Assembly: GCF_001424265.1 (NCBI RefSeq)
Contig: NZ_LMOV01000023.1
Span: 301,416 to 365,415, forward strand
Direction of reading: 5' to 3'
DNA length: 64,000 nt
Origin: Acidovorax sp. Leaf160
GTDB lineage: Bacteria; Pseudomonadota; Gammaproteobacteria; Burkholderiales; Burkholderiaceae_C
A program made the translations under genes and the position numbers. The notes below the pieces were generated by a model that saw nothing but the letters and a program-made list of their open reading frames with translations, ran no database searches and was not told the DNA's origin. The stretch's first letter is position 1, and every line of letters starts with the position of its first letter. Positions 46,611 to 54,575 of the stretch are shown one piece after another.

Positions 46611-47138
46611 TCAGGTGGCGAACAGATCGAAGCCTGCCTGGCGGTGACCGATCCGCCAGCCGGCGGCCGTGCGCGCGAAGCGGTCGCTGAAATGGCCCAG
46701 CCGCTGCAGGGGGTGGGCCGGCCGACCGTGCGGGCCCGGTGGCTGGTCCGCATCGGCCGTCCACAGCAGCACCTGGCTGGTCGCCTCGGCCTGGTCTTCG
46801 CCGAGGGTGTCGAACAGGGTGCCGCACACCAGATGCCGGGTGATGCGGCCCGCCGGCCTGCGGGCGTAGGCATCCGCGATGGCGGAGCGGCCGTGCAGCA
46901 CGGTCCCGTCCGGGCGGGCCAGCGTGGCATCGGCCGTGAACAGCGCCGCCAGGCCGGCGGCATCGCCCGCATCCACGCAGGCGGCGGAGCGCAGCACCAG
47001 ATCGCGGCAGCGCAACTCTGCGCCCAGCCGGCGAAGGGGGGCGGCGGCCTCCCATCGCCCGGCCCTGCCAGCGCCCGGCCGCCGTTCGGCCGACGGCACC
47101 GGCCGGGGTGGGCCCGGTGGTTCAGCGCCCGTGCTCAC
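46611..47138 (-). CDS. SnoaL-like/NTF2-fold protein
   Basis: A 175-residue protein. From about residue 38 it is a SnoaL-like cone domain (RDLVLRSAACVDAGDAAGL, FTADATLARPDGTVLHGRSA, then a C-terminal strand HFSDRFARTAAGWRIGHRQA). Such domains act as small hydratases, isomerases or ring-hydroxylating-dioxygenase partners. The start is a GTG that overlaps the hydrolase stop by 17 bases. The first 35 residues are Pro/Arg-rich and may not belong to the fold. Confidence 0.8.
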   Translation of the reverse strand: MSTGAEPPGPPRPVPSAERRPGAGRAGRWEAAAPLRRLGAELRCRDLVLRSAACVDAGDAAGLAALFTADATLARPDGTVLHGRSAIADAYARRPAGRITRHLVCGTLFDTLGEDQAEATSQVLLWTADADQPPGPHGRPAHPLQRLGHFSDRFARTAAGWRIGHRQAGFDLFAT

Positions 47139-47874
47139 AGGCGTGCACCCAGCGGGCCATGGCCGCCGACACTGCGCCGGGCTGCTCCATCGGGCTCATG
47201 TGGCCGCAGGCGTCGACCAGGCACAGCGCGGAGCCCGGCACCGCGGCGTGCATGGCTTCGTGCCGTGCGGGCGGGCTCCACAGGTCCTGCCGGCCGCACA
47301 CCAGCAGCACGGGGCAGCGCAGGCCCTGCAGCACGGGCTGCGCGTCGGGCCGGTGCAGCAGCGCCTCGATCTGCGCGGCGAAGCGCTCCGGGTCGCTGCG
47401 GGCGACCATGGCCACGATGCGCTCGAAGAGCGGCGTGCCGACCACATCGGGATGGACCATGGGCGCGGCCCAGCGCCGAGCCATGGCGGCCATGCCCTCG
47501 GCCCGGGCCAGCGCCAGCAGGGCGTGGCGGCCCTGCCGCTCCTGCTCGCCGGCAGGGCCAGCGGGACGGGCGGCGGTGCCGGTGTCCAGCAGCGCCAGCC
47601 CGGCCACGCGCCCGGGCGCCTGCCGCGCCATCTCGAGCGCCACCCGGCCGCCCATGGAATGCCCTGCCAGCAGCAAGCGCGGCGCGGCGACGGACTGCAG
47701 CATGTGGCGGGCCATGGCGTCGATGCGATCGAGCCGGCCGTAGTCGCCCACCCGGACGTCGCACAGCGGGTGCAGCGCGTGCAGCGCGGCCTGCTGGTCC
47801 GCCCACACGGCGTCGTCGCACAGCAGGCCGGGCAGCAGCACCACCGTCGGCCGGGCATCAGCATTGGTCATCAT
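47122..47874 (-). CDS. Alpha/beta hydrolase
   Basis: A 250-residue alpha/beta hydrolase. The oxyanion region is VVLLPGLLCDDAVWADQ. The nucleophile elbow GHSMGG, the acid in CGRQDLWSPP and the His in ACGHMSPMEQP complete the triad. It is like MhpC-type C-C hydrolases or esterases. In this operon it may cut a ring-cleavage product, a thioester or an ester. It starts 17 bases after the amidohydrolase stop. Confidence 0.85.
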   Translation of the reverse strand: MMTNADARPTVVLLPGLLCDDAVWADQQAALHALHPLCDVRVGDYGRLDRIDAMARHMLQSVAAPRLLLAGHSMGGRVALEMARQAPGRVAGLALLDTGTAARPAGPAGEQERQGRHALLALARAEGMAAMARRWAAPMVHPDVVGTPLFERIVAMVARSDPERFAAQIEALLHRPDAQPVLQGLRCPVLLVCGRQDLWSPPARHEAMHAAVPGSALCLVDACGHMSPMEQPGAVSAAMARWVHACEHGR

Positions 47875-47891
47875 CGCGTGCAGACCGTCTT

Positions 47892-48830
47892 TCAGCAGCA
47901 GCCCGCCGCCGCCGGCGGCTTCAGGCGCTGGTACCGGCCCAGCACCGGGTCGCGGTCCAGGCCGAGCAGCCGAATGGCGTTGCGCTTGAGGATCAGCGGG
48001 CGCACCTCGGGGCGGATGTCGAGCGCCTCGAAGTCCTGGAGCCAGCGGTCCGGCGTGATGACCGGAAAGTCGGAGCCGAACAGTACCTTGTGCTTGAGCA
48101 GCGTGTTGGCGTATTGCACCAGCTGCGGCGGAAAGTATCGCGGCGACCAGCCCGAGAGGTCGATATGGACGTTGGGCTTGTGCGTGGCCACGGCCAGGGC
48201 GTCGTCCTGCCAGGGGAAGGACGGATGCGCGATCACGATGGGCATGACCGGAAAGTCCCCCGCCACGTCGTCGAGGAACATCGGGTCGGAATACTTCAGG
48301 CGGATGCCGCCGCCGCCCGGCAGGCCCGCGCCCACGCCGGTCTGGCCGCTGTGGAAGATGGCGGGCAGGCCGGCTTCGGCGATGGCTTCATAGACCGCAT
48401 AGGCCGCGCGGTCGTTCGGGTAGAAGCCCTGGGCCGAGGGGTGGAACTTGAAGCCGCGCACGCCGTGGTGCTGCACCAGGCGCCGCACCTCGCGCGCGCC
48501 CATCTTGCCGCGCAGCGGGTCGATGCTGGCGAAGGGAATCAGCACATCGGGGTGGCGGGCGGCGTCTTCGGCCACCTCTTCGTTGGTGATGCGCGCCTGG
48601 CCGGTCTCGCGTTCGGTATCGACCGGGAAGATCACCGCGAGCATGCGGCGCTCGCGGTAGTAGGCCGCCGTCTCGTCGATGGTCGGGCGCGGCAGCGTCT
48701 GCTTGAAATACGCGTCCATCGCCGCATCGATGGCGATGGCCACCTCGTCGGGCGGATTGCGGGTGGAGCGCGTCGCATGCGTGTGCATGTCGATGGCCAC
48801 CACCGCATCGAGAAACGGCGTGCTGTCCAT
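47892..48830 (-). CDS. Amidohydrolase family 2 protein (ACMSD/resorcylate decarboxylase-like)
   Basis: A 312-residue TIM-barrel metal enzyme. The HxH metal site near the N-terminus is AIDMHTHATRS. Later ligands are in VRGFKFHPSAQGF, IAHPSFPWQDD and LFGSDFPVITPDRW. The family includes non-oxidative decarboxylases and hydratases of aromatic acids, so a decarboxylase or hydrolase role is likely. The ATG at 48830 follows AAGG. It is third in the minus-strand CoA operon. Confidence 0.87.
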   Translation of the reverse strand: MDSTPFLDAVVAIDMHTHATRSTRNPPDEVAIAIDAAMDAYFKQTLPRPTIDETAAYYRERRMLAVIFPVDTERETGQARITNEEVAEDAARHPDVLIPFASIDPLRGKMGAREVRRLVQHHGVRGFKFHPSAQGFYPNDRAAYAVYEAIAEAGLPAIFHSGQTGVGAGLPGGGGIRLKYSDPMFLDDVAGDFPVMPIVIAHPSFPWQDDALAVATHKPNVHIDLSGWSPRYFPPQLVQYANTLLKHKVLFGSDFPVITPDRWLQDFEALDIRPEVRPLILKRNAIRLLGLDRDPVLGRYQRLKPPAAAGCC

Positions 48831-48862
48831 GTCCTTGGCCTGGCTTTTGTCTTCGGCCGATA

Positions 48863-50998
48863 TCAGCGCACCACGACCAGCGCATCGAGCGCCAGCACGC
48901 CCCGCCCCTCGCCATAGGCCACCAGCGGGTTGATGTCGATCTCGGTGATGTCGGGCCGCGCCGTCATCAGCGCACCCACCGTGGCCACGGCCTGCGCCAC
49001 GGCCTGCAGATCGACCGGCGGCGCGCCGCGAAAGCCCTGCAGCAGCTTGGCGCCTTTCAGCGCAAGCAGCCGCGAGACGATGGCGGGCAGCGGCAGGTCG
49101 GCGCACATCAGCTGCACGTCGCCCAGCGCCTCGACCCAGATGCCGCCCAGGCCCGCCATGACGACCGGGCCCCACTGCGGATCGCGCACCGCGCCGATCA
49201 CCAGCTCCACGCCGCGCTCGCCCATGGCCTCGACCAGCACGCCGTCCAGCACCAGGCTGGCGTCGTGGCGGCGGATGTTGTCCAGCAGCTGCTGCCAGCC
49301 GGCGCGCAGCGCGGCTTCGTCGGCCAGGTTCAGCAGCACGCCGCCGGCCTCGGTCTTGTGGGCCAGGCGCCCGGCCTGGGCCTTGATGACCACCGGGTAG
49401 CCGATGCGGGCCGCCACGGCCACGGCATCACCCGGCGTGGTGGCCAGCGCGCCGGCCGGCGTGGCCAGGCCCGCGGCCCGCAGCAGCTCCTTGCCCTGCC
49501 ATTCCGGCAGCGTGCCGGACGGCAGTGCGGGCAAGCCCGCCAGCGCCGGCGCTGCGGCCGCATCGGACTTGGCCTGCCATTCCGCCTGCAGCCGGCCGTG
49601 CCGGGCGAAGCGGGCCAGCGCGCGCAGGGCGCGTTCGGGCGAGCGCATCAGCACGGTGCCGGAGCGCACGGCCATCTGCTGCACCTCGGCGGGCAGCGGC
49701 ACGCCCTCGTTCTGCATCACGAAGATGGCCGGCTTGCTGCGCCCCTGCATCCCCTGCAGGAAGGAGTCGAGCCACACGGACGCGAGCTGCGGCGACGGCA
49801 TGGGCAGCGACACCAGCAGGCTGCCGATGGCCGGGTCCTCCTGCTGCGCGATCACGCCCAGGCCGATCAGGTCGGGGCGGGGATCGACCAGCGTGCCCAG
49901 GTCCAGCGGATTGCGCGGCGGCGTGTAGACCGGCAGCTGCTCGCGCAGCGACTCCACCTGCGCGGGCGACATGGGCGGCATGGCCAGTTCCAGCGGCTCC
50001 AGGTAGTCGAGCGCGATGCCGCACAGCGCCCCGGACGCGGTGATCAGGCCCAGCCCGCCCACGGGCGGCACCGGGAAGCGCAGCATCAGCTCGCCCAGGT
50101 CGCTGGCCTCTTCCAGGCTGTCCACCACCAGCACGCCGGCTCGCTCCACCGCCAGCCGCATGGCGGCGTGGTTGCCGGCCAAAGCCCCGGTGTGCGAGCT
50201 GGTGGCCTGCTGCGCGAGTTCGCTGCGGCCGGGGTGCAGCAGCACCACGCGCTTGCCGGCGGCGCGCATGTCGGCCAGCGCCTGCAGCACGGCAGGCACC
50301 GAGCGGATCTGTTCGGCATAGATCACCGCCGTGGAGGTGGCCGGATCGCGCGCCAGGAAGCGCAGCACCTCGGCCAGGCCGATCTGCGCCTCGTTGCCGG
50401 TCGCCAGCACATAGGAAACGGGCACGCCGCGCGACTGCAGCGCGGCCGACACGTGCACGCCGATGCCGCCGCTTTGCGCCACCACGGCCACGGCCGGGCC
50501 GTCCTCCGGCCGCAGGCGGGGCGGCAGCGTGAGCTTGACCATCGAGACGTGGAAGCCGTCGACGTTGTTGAAGAAGCCGATGGTGTTGGGCCCCAAGAGG
50601 CGCATGCCGCCGGCCCGGGCGGTGTCGGCGATCTCCTGCTGCCGGGCGCGGCCTTCATCGCCCATCTCGGCAAAGCCGGAGGCGAAGCACACGCCCGCGC
50701 GCACGCCGCGCGCCACGCAGGCCTTCACCGTGTCCAGCACCACGTCGGACGGCAGCAGCAGGATGGCCAGGTCCACGCCCTCGGGCAGTTCGGCCACCGA
50801 GGTCCGCACGGGCCGGCCCTCGACCACGCCGCCGCTGCGCCCCACCAGGTGCAGGCCGCCGCCATAGCCGGCGGTCATCAGGTTCTGCAGCACCACCATG
50901 CCGGCCGAGCCGGGCTTGGTCGAGAGGCCGATGATGGCCACCGAGCGCGGCGCCACCAGGGGTTGCAGGTCATCGGTCAACGTCACTTGCGCGTCCAT
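48863..50998 (-). CDS. ADP-forming acyl-CoA synthetase (acetate-CoA ligase family)
   Basis: A 711-residue fused alpha-beta NDP-forming ligase. It has the CoA-binding domain VAPRSVAIIGLSTKPGSAGM, the ligase domain with phospho-histidine near 269 in SSHTGALAG, and an ATP-grasp domain ending TEIDINPLVAYGEGRG. It makes a CoA thioester with release of ADP. FerA-type feruloyl-CoA synthetases belong to this family, so the substrate may be a hydroxycinnamate-like acid. The start codon overlaps the crotonase stop by one base (TGATG). Confidence 0.9.
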   Translation of the reverse strand: MDAQVTLTDDLQPLVAPRSVAIIGLSTKPGSAGMVVLQNLMTAGYGGGLHLVGRSGGVVEGRPVRTSVAELPEGVDLAILLLPSDVVLDTVKACVARGVRAGVCFASGFAEMGDEGRARQQEIADTARAGGMRLLGPNTIGFFNNVDGFHVSMVKLTLPPRLRPEDGPAVAVVAQSGGIGVHVSAALQSRGVPVSYVLATGNEAQIGLAEVLRFLARDPATSTAVIYAEQIRSVPAVLQALADMRAAGKRVVLLHPGRSELAQQATSSHTGALAGNHAAMRLAVERAGVLVVDSLEEASDLGELMLRFPVPPVGGLGLITASGALCGIALDYLEPLELAMPPMSPAQVESLREQLPVYTPPRNPLDLGTLVDPRPDLIGLGVIAQQEDPAIGSLLVSLPMPSPQLASVWLDSFLQGMQGRSKPAIFVMQNEGVPLPAEVQQMAVRSGTVLMRSPERALRALARFARHGRLQAEWQAKSDAAAAPALAGLPALPSGTLPEWQGKELLRAAGLATPAGALATTPGDAVAVAARIGYPVVIKAQAGRLAHKTEAGGVLLNLADEAALRAGWQQLLDNIRRHDASLVLDGVLVEAMGERGVELVIGAVRDPQWGPVVMAGLGGIWVEALGDVQLMCADLPLPAIVSRLLALKGAKLLQGFRGAPPVDLQAVAQAVATVGALMTARPDITEIDINPLVAYGEGRGVLALDALVVVR

Positions 50999-51810
50999 CA
51001 GCGGACTCCTTGGTGGGCTTCGGGGGTGACCTTGCCGGCGCGCTTTTGCAGGAAGGCCTGCATGCGGGCCTTGGCTTCGGCGTCGGACTGGGTGACGGCG
51101 GCCATCAGGCCTTCGGTCATGAGGCCGTGCGACATGGGCTGCTCGGCGATCAGCGGCAGCGCATGCATGATGGCGAAGTTCGAGAGCGGCGCATTGCTGG
51201 CGATGCGGGCCGCCAGCTCCAGGCCCTTGCGGCGGCCCTCGCCGGGCGCGACCACATGGTGGGCCAGGCCGATCGCCAGGCCTTCGTCCGCCGTGTAGAC
51301 GTGTCCCGTCAACATCATCTCGGCCACGCGCGACGCGCCGATCAGCTTGGAAACCCGCACCGAGCCCCCGCCGCCCAGGAAGATGCCGCGCTGGCCCTCC
51401 GGCAGGCCGAAGTAGGCGCCCTGCTCTGCCACCCGCACATGGGCGACGGAGGCCAGCTCCAGCCCCCCGCCGATCACCGCGCCGTGCATCACGCACACCA
51501 CGGGGCAGCGGCCGAACTGGATGCGCTCGAACGCCTCGTACCAGCTGCGCGACACCATCAGGCCCTCGGCGGGCGAGGTGTCGGCCAGCTCGCTGAGGTC
51601 GAGCCCGGCGCAGAAGTGCTCGCCCGCACCGTCCAGCACCACCGCGCCGGTCGATTCCGGCAGGTGCTCGATGGCGTGGCGCAGCTCGGCGATGACCTGC
51701 AGGCTGAGGGCGTTGCGCTTGTGCGGCCGGTTCAGGGTGAGACAGGTGACGGCACCCTCGTGGCGCACCTGGAGGTGGGCGTAGGCCGTGGGACTGGGAG
51801 CTTGGGACAT
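50998..51810 (-). CDS. Crotonase/enoyl-CoA hydratase family protein, paralogue 2
   Basis: A 270-residue crotonase closely related to 42118-42933. It shares HFCAGLDLSELAD, HGAVIGGGLELASVAH and YFGLPEGQRGIF-LGGGGSVRV, then NAPLSNFAIMHALP. It is the first gene of the minus-strand operon, 52 bases downstream of an operator-like motif. I chose the ATG at 51810 (MSQAPSPTAY, AGG nine bases upstream) over the one at 51840. It may hydrate the CoA ester made by the next gene. Confidence 0.88.
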   Translation of the reverse strand: MSQAPSPTAYAHLQVRHEGAVTCLTLNRPHKRNALSLQVIAELRHAIEHLPESTGAVVLDGAGEHFCAGLDLSELADTSPAEGLMVSRSWYEAFERIQFGRCPVVCVMHGAVIGGGLELASVAHVRVAEQGAYFGLPEGQRGIFLGGGGSVRVSKLIGASRVAEMMLTGHVYTADEGLAIGLAHHVVAPGEGRRKGLELAARIASNAPLSNFAIMHALPLIAEQPMSHGLMTEGLMAAVTQSDAEAKARMQAFLQKRAGKVTPEAHQGVR

Positions 51811-52122
51811 GGCAAGACCTGGTGGGGCGAAAGGCTGCAATCCGTCTTCACAGCCAAATGATTAGCTTGGATAACGTTTTGATCGTAGTCGAACGGCTTT
51901 TGCCAGGGCCTGGGTGAAACCCTAGGGGCACGCCTGGGGCAGCCGGGCCGTTGCCGCAGCCGGGAACGGCAGCGCAAACGACCGCTCGCAAGCCCGCCGG
52001 GTCGCAAGCCCGCCACGTCGCAAGGCGCGGGGCGTCCTACGCCCGGCGGACCTCCTGGCCGACAGGCCGGCGCTGCGCGGGCGGTTCAGATCGCTGGACC
52101 ATCGTCACCCGAAAGGTCCGCC
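51811..52122. other. Divergent region between crotonase 2 and the small Rho_N-type gene
   Basis: No gene. The left part (51850-51900) is AT-rich and holds the third MarR-type motif; the remainder is GC-rich and featureless. Confidence 0.55.
51862..51875. promoter_or_regulatory. MarR-type operator 3
   Basis: TTAGCTTGGATAAC agrees with operator 1 (TTAGCTAGACTAAC) at 11 of 14 positions and with operator 2 (TTATCCGAGGTAAC) at the outer TTA, the following C and the TAAC end. It lies 52 bases upstream of the minus-strand CoA operon. Confidence 0.5.
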
Positions 52123-52449
52123 ATGCCCAAAGCCGCCTGGAGCGCCAAGCGCGAACGCCAATACGAGCACATCAAGGACAGCCTGAAGGAGCAGGGGCGC
52201 AGCACCAAGACGGCGGAGTCGATCGCGGCGCGCACTGTGAACAAAGAGCGCGCCCAGCACGGCGAGGCCAAAGACCCCAACCCCAAGACCGTGCGCGACA
52301 CGCCGGCGCCGGTGCGCGGCGGGCAGCGCTCGCACAGCGGCGCGCAGGGCCGCACACGCGAGCAGTTGTATGAAGAAGCGCGCAAGGAGGGCATCGCCGG
52401 CCGCTCGAAGATGAACAAGGCCGAGCTGGAAAAAGCCGTCGGGCGCTGA
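52123..52449 (+). CDS. Small basic Rho_N/SAP-like protein
   Basis: A 108-residue, highly charged protein. The first half (YEHIKDSLKEQGRSTKTAE, then ARTVNKERAQHGEA) is a helical segment often annotated as plasmid-stabilisation-like. The second half, TREQLYEEARKEGIAGRSKM, matches the Rho N-terminal helix-extension-helix fold that binds nucleic acid. A DNA- or RNA-binding role is inferred; the physiological function is unknown. A 65-bp repeat follows its stop. Confidence 0.75.
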   Translation: MPKAAWSAKRERQYEHIKDSLKEQGRSTKTAESIAARTVNKERAQHGEAKDPNPKTVRDTPAPVRGGQRSHSGAQGRTREQLYEEARKEGIAGRSKMNKAELEKAVGR

Positions 52450-52462
52450 ACCTTCTGCCTTT

Positions 52463-52528
52463 TGCTATGCCTTTCATAGCTGAATGCGCAGGTATATCAA
52501 GTGCTGCGGGCCTGAAAGGTTCCTGAAA
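52463..52528 (+). repeat. 65-bp hairpin-headed repeat, copy after the Rho_N-type gene
   Basis: TTGCTATGCCTTTCATAGCT forms the hairpin head, and the tail reads CGGGCCTGAAAGGTTCCTGA. It starts 14 bases after a stop codon. Confidence 0.6.
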
Positions 52529-52664
52529 CCGCCGAGAGGGGCGCCGGGGCGTGAGCCGCCCCCTCGCGCACCGTTGCGCGGGTGCATCACGGCGCCGGCA
52601 CGGTCCGTGACCGGCCGCGGCCGCCGACGCACAATGCGCCGACGTTACTCGGCCTCTCTCCCTC

Positions 52665-54575
52665 ATGACCTCCACTCCGGCGCGTGCGCACGCTCCTGTC
52701 CCCGGCCTCGCCGCCCGATCCGCCCTCACCGTGGCCGCGCTCGGCGTGGTCTTCGGCGACATCGGCACCTCGCCGCTCTACGCCTTCAAGGAATGCCTGA
52801 ACCCGGAACACGGCGTGGCGCTGGACCGGGCCGCCGTGCTCGGCCTGCTGTCCCTGGTGCTCTGGGGGCTGATGCTGGTCGTCACCTTGAAGTACGTGGT
52901 GTTCGTGCTGCGCGCCGACCACGACGGCGAAGGCGGCATCCTCGCGCTGCAGGGCCTGGCCGCGCAGGCGCTGGAGCGCGGCGGCGCACGCCCGTGGGCG
53001 TGGCGCACCGTCGCCGGGCTGGGGCTGGTGGGCGCGGCCATGTTCTACGGCGACAGCCTGATCACGCCCGCCATCTCGGTGCTGTCGGCCGTCGAAGGGC
53101 TGGAAGTCGCCACGCCGGTATTCAAGCCCTATGTGGTGCCGATCACGCTGCTGGTGCTGATCGGGCTTTTCTTCGTGCAGCGCTGGGGCACCGAATCGGT
53201 CGGCCGCGTGTTCGGCCCGGTGATGCTGCTCTGGTTCGGCGTGCTGGCGGTGTCCGGCGGGCTGCAGATCGCGCAGAACCCCGAGGTGCTGCAGTCCGTC
53301 GACCCACGCTGGGCCCTGCGGTTCCTGGCCACGCACCCGGCCCAGTCCCTCGCGGTGCTGGGCGCGGTGTTCCTCGCGTTCACGGGCGGTGAGGCGCTCT
53401 ATGCCGACATGGGCCATTTCGGCGCTACGCCGATCCGGCTCGCCTGGCTGTTCATCGCCCTGCCTTCGCTGGTGCTGAACTACTTCGGCCAGGGCGCGCT
53501 GGTGCTGGCCAACCCCGCGGCCATCGACAACCCGTTCTTTCGCCTCTTTCCCGCCTGGGCCAGCCTGCCGGTGGTGGTGCTGGCGGCCTGCGCCACGGTC
53601 ATCGCCTCGCAGGCCGTGATCTCGGGCGCGTTCTCCATGACGGCGCAAGCCATCCGCATGGGCTACCTGCCGCGCATGCGCATCGTGCAGACCTCGGGCG
53701 CCGCCATCGGCCAGATCTACCTGCCCACCATGAACTGGCTGCTCATGGCCGGCGTGCTGATGCTGGTGCTGGCTTTCCGCAGTTCGAGCGCGCTGTCGGC
53801 GGCCTACGGCATCGCCGTGTCGCTCACCATGCTCACCACCACCCTGCTGGCGGGCGTGGTGGCGCTGCGGCTCTGGCGCTGGAACCCGCTGGCGGTAGGG
53901 GTGGGCGTGGGCTGCTTCGCGCTCGTCGACATCACCTTCATCGTCGCCAACACCCTGAAGATCGCCGACGGCGGCTGGCTCACCCTGGCGGTCGCGGCGC
54001 TCGTGCTGTTCGTCTTCACCACCTGGGCCCGGGGGCGGCGTACGGCCGAACAGGCCGCCGCGCAGGAGCGCCTGCCGCTCGCGCCCTTCGTCGAGGGCCT
54101 GGCGCACGGCATGCCGCATCGGGTGCGGGGCACCGCCGTCTTCATGACCGCCGACGCGGACAGCGTGCCGCACGCGCTGCTGCACAACCTCAAGCACAAC
54201 CAGGTGCTGCACGAACGCGTGGTGGTGCTGGCCGTGCACACCCGGCCGGTGCCCCGGGTGCCGGCCGACGGCCGCCTGCAGGCCCGCGAGCTGGGCCATG
54301 GCGTCTGGTGCGTGACGGCGAGCCACGGCTTCATGGAGCGGCCGGACGTGCCCGAGACGCTGCGGCTGCTGGCCTACCAGAAGGGGCTCCACATCGAGTC
54401 GATGTCCACTTCGTACTTCACCTCGCGCGCCTCGCTGGGCGCGGGCCGGCTGGCCGGCCTGGGCCCGCTGCGCAAGGCGGTGTTCGGGTCGCTGCAGCGC
54501 AATGCGGCGCGGGCCTCCGATTACTTCCAGCTGCCCGACAACCGCTTGATCGAGATCGGACGCCGTGCCCTCTGA
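52665..54575 (+). CDS. kup: Potassium uptake protein Kup
   Basis: A 636-residue proton-coupled K+ symporter of the KUP/HAK/KT family. The signature GVVFGDIGTSPLYAFKECL is near the N-terminus, and GDSLITPAISVLSAVEGL and GGEALYADMGHFG follow. There are about twelve membrane helices, then a cytoplasmic tail from about residue 455 (FMTADADSVPHALLHNLKHN). The length is normal. The downstream gene starts inside its last codons. Confidence 0.95.
   Translation: MTSTPARAHAPVPGLAARSALTVAALGVVFGDIGTSPLYAFKECLNPEHGVALDRAAVLGLLSLVLWGLMLVVTLKYVVFVLRADHDGEGGILALQGLAAQALERGGARPWAWRTVAGLGLVGAAMFYGDSLITPAISVLSAVEGLEVATPVFKPYVVPITLLVLIGLFFVQRWGTESVGRVFGPVMLLWFGVLAVSGGLQIAQNPEVLQSVDPRWALRFLATHPAQSLAVLGAVFLAFTGGEALYADMGHFGATPIRLAWLFIALPSLVLNYFGQGALVLANPAAIDNPFFRLFPAWASLPVVVLAACATVIASQAVISGAFSMTAQAIRMGYLPRMRIVQTSGAAIGQIYLPTMNWLLMAGVLMLVLAFRSSSALSAAYGIAVSLTMLTTTLLAGVVALRLWRWNPLAVGVGVGCFALVDITFIVANTLKIADGGWLTLAVAALVLFVFTTWARGRRTAEQAAAQERLPLAPFVEGLAHGMPHRVRGTAVFMTADADSVPHALLHNLKHNQVLHERVVVLAVHTRPVPRVPADGRLQARELGHGVWCVTASHGFMERPDVPETLRLLAYQKGLHIESMSTSYFTSRASLGAGRLAGLGPLRKAVFGSLQRNAARASDYFQLPDNRLIEIGRRAL

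Noticed and set aside
48863-51810. A standard feruloyl-CoA synthetase/feruloyl-CoA hydratase-lyase pair
   Set aside because: The ligase type fits, but the crotonases have the GQRGIF-GGGGS loop instead of the features I associate with feruloyl-CoA hydratase-lyase, so the substrate is left open.
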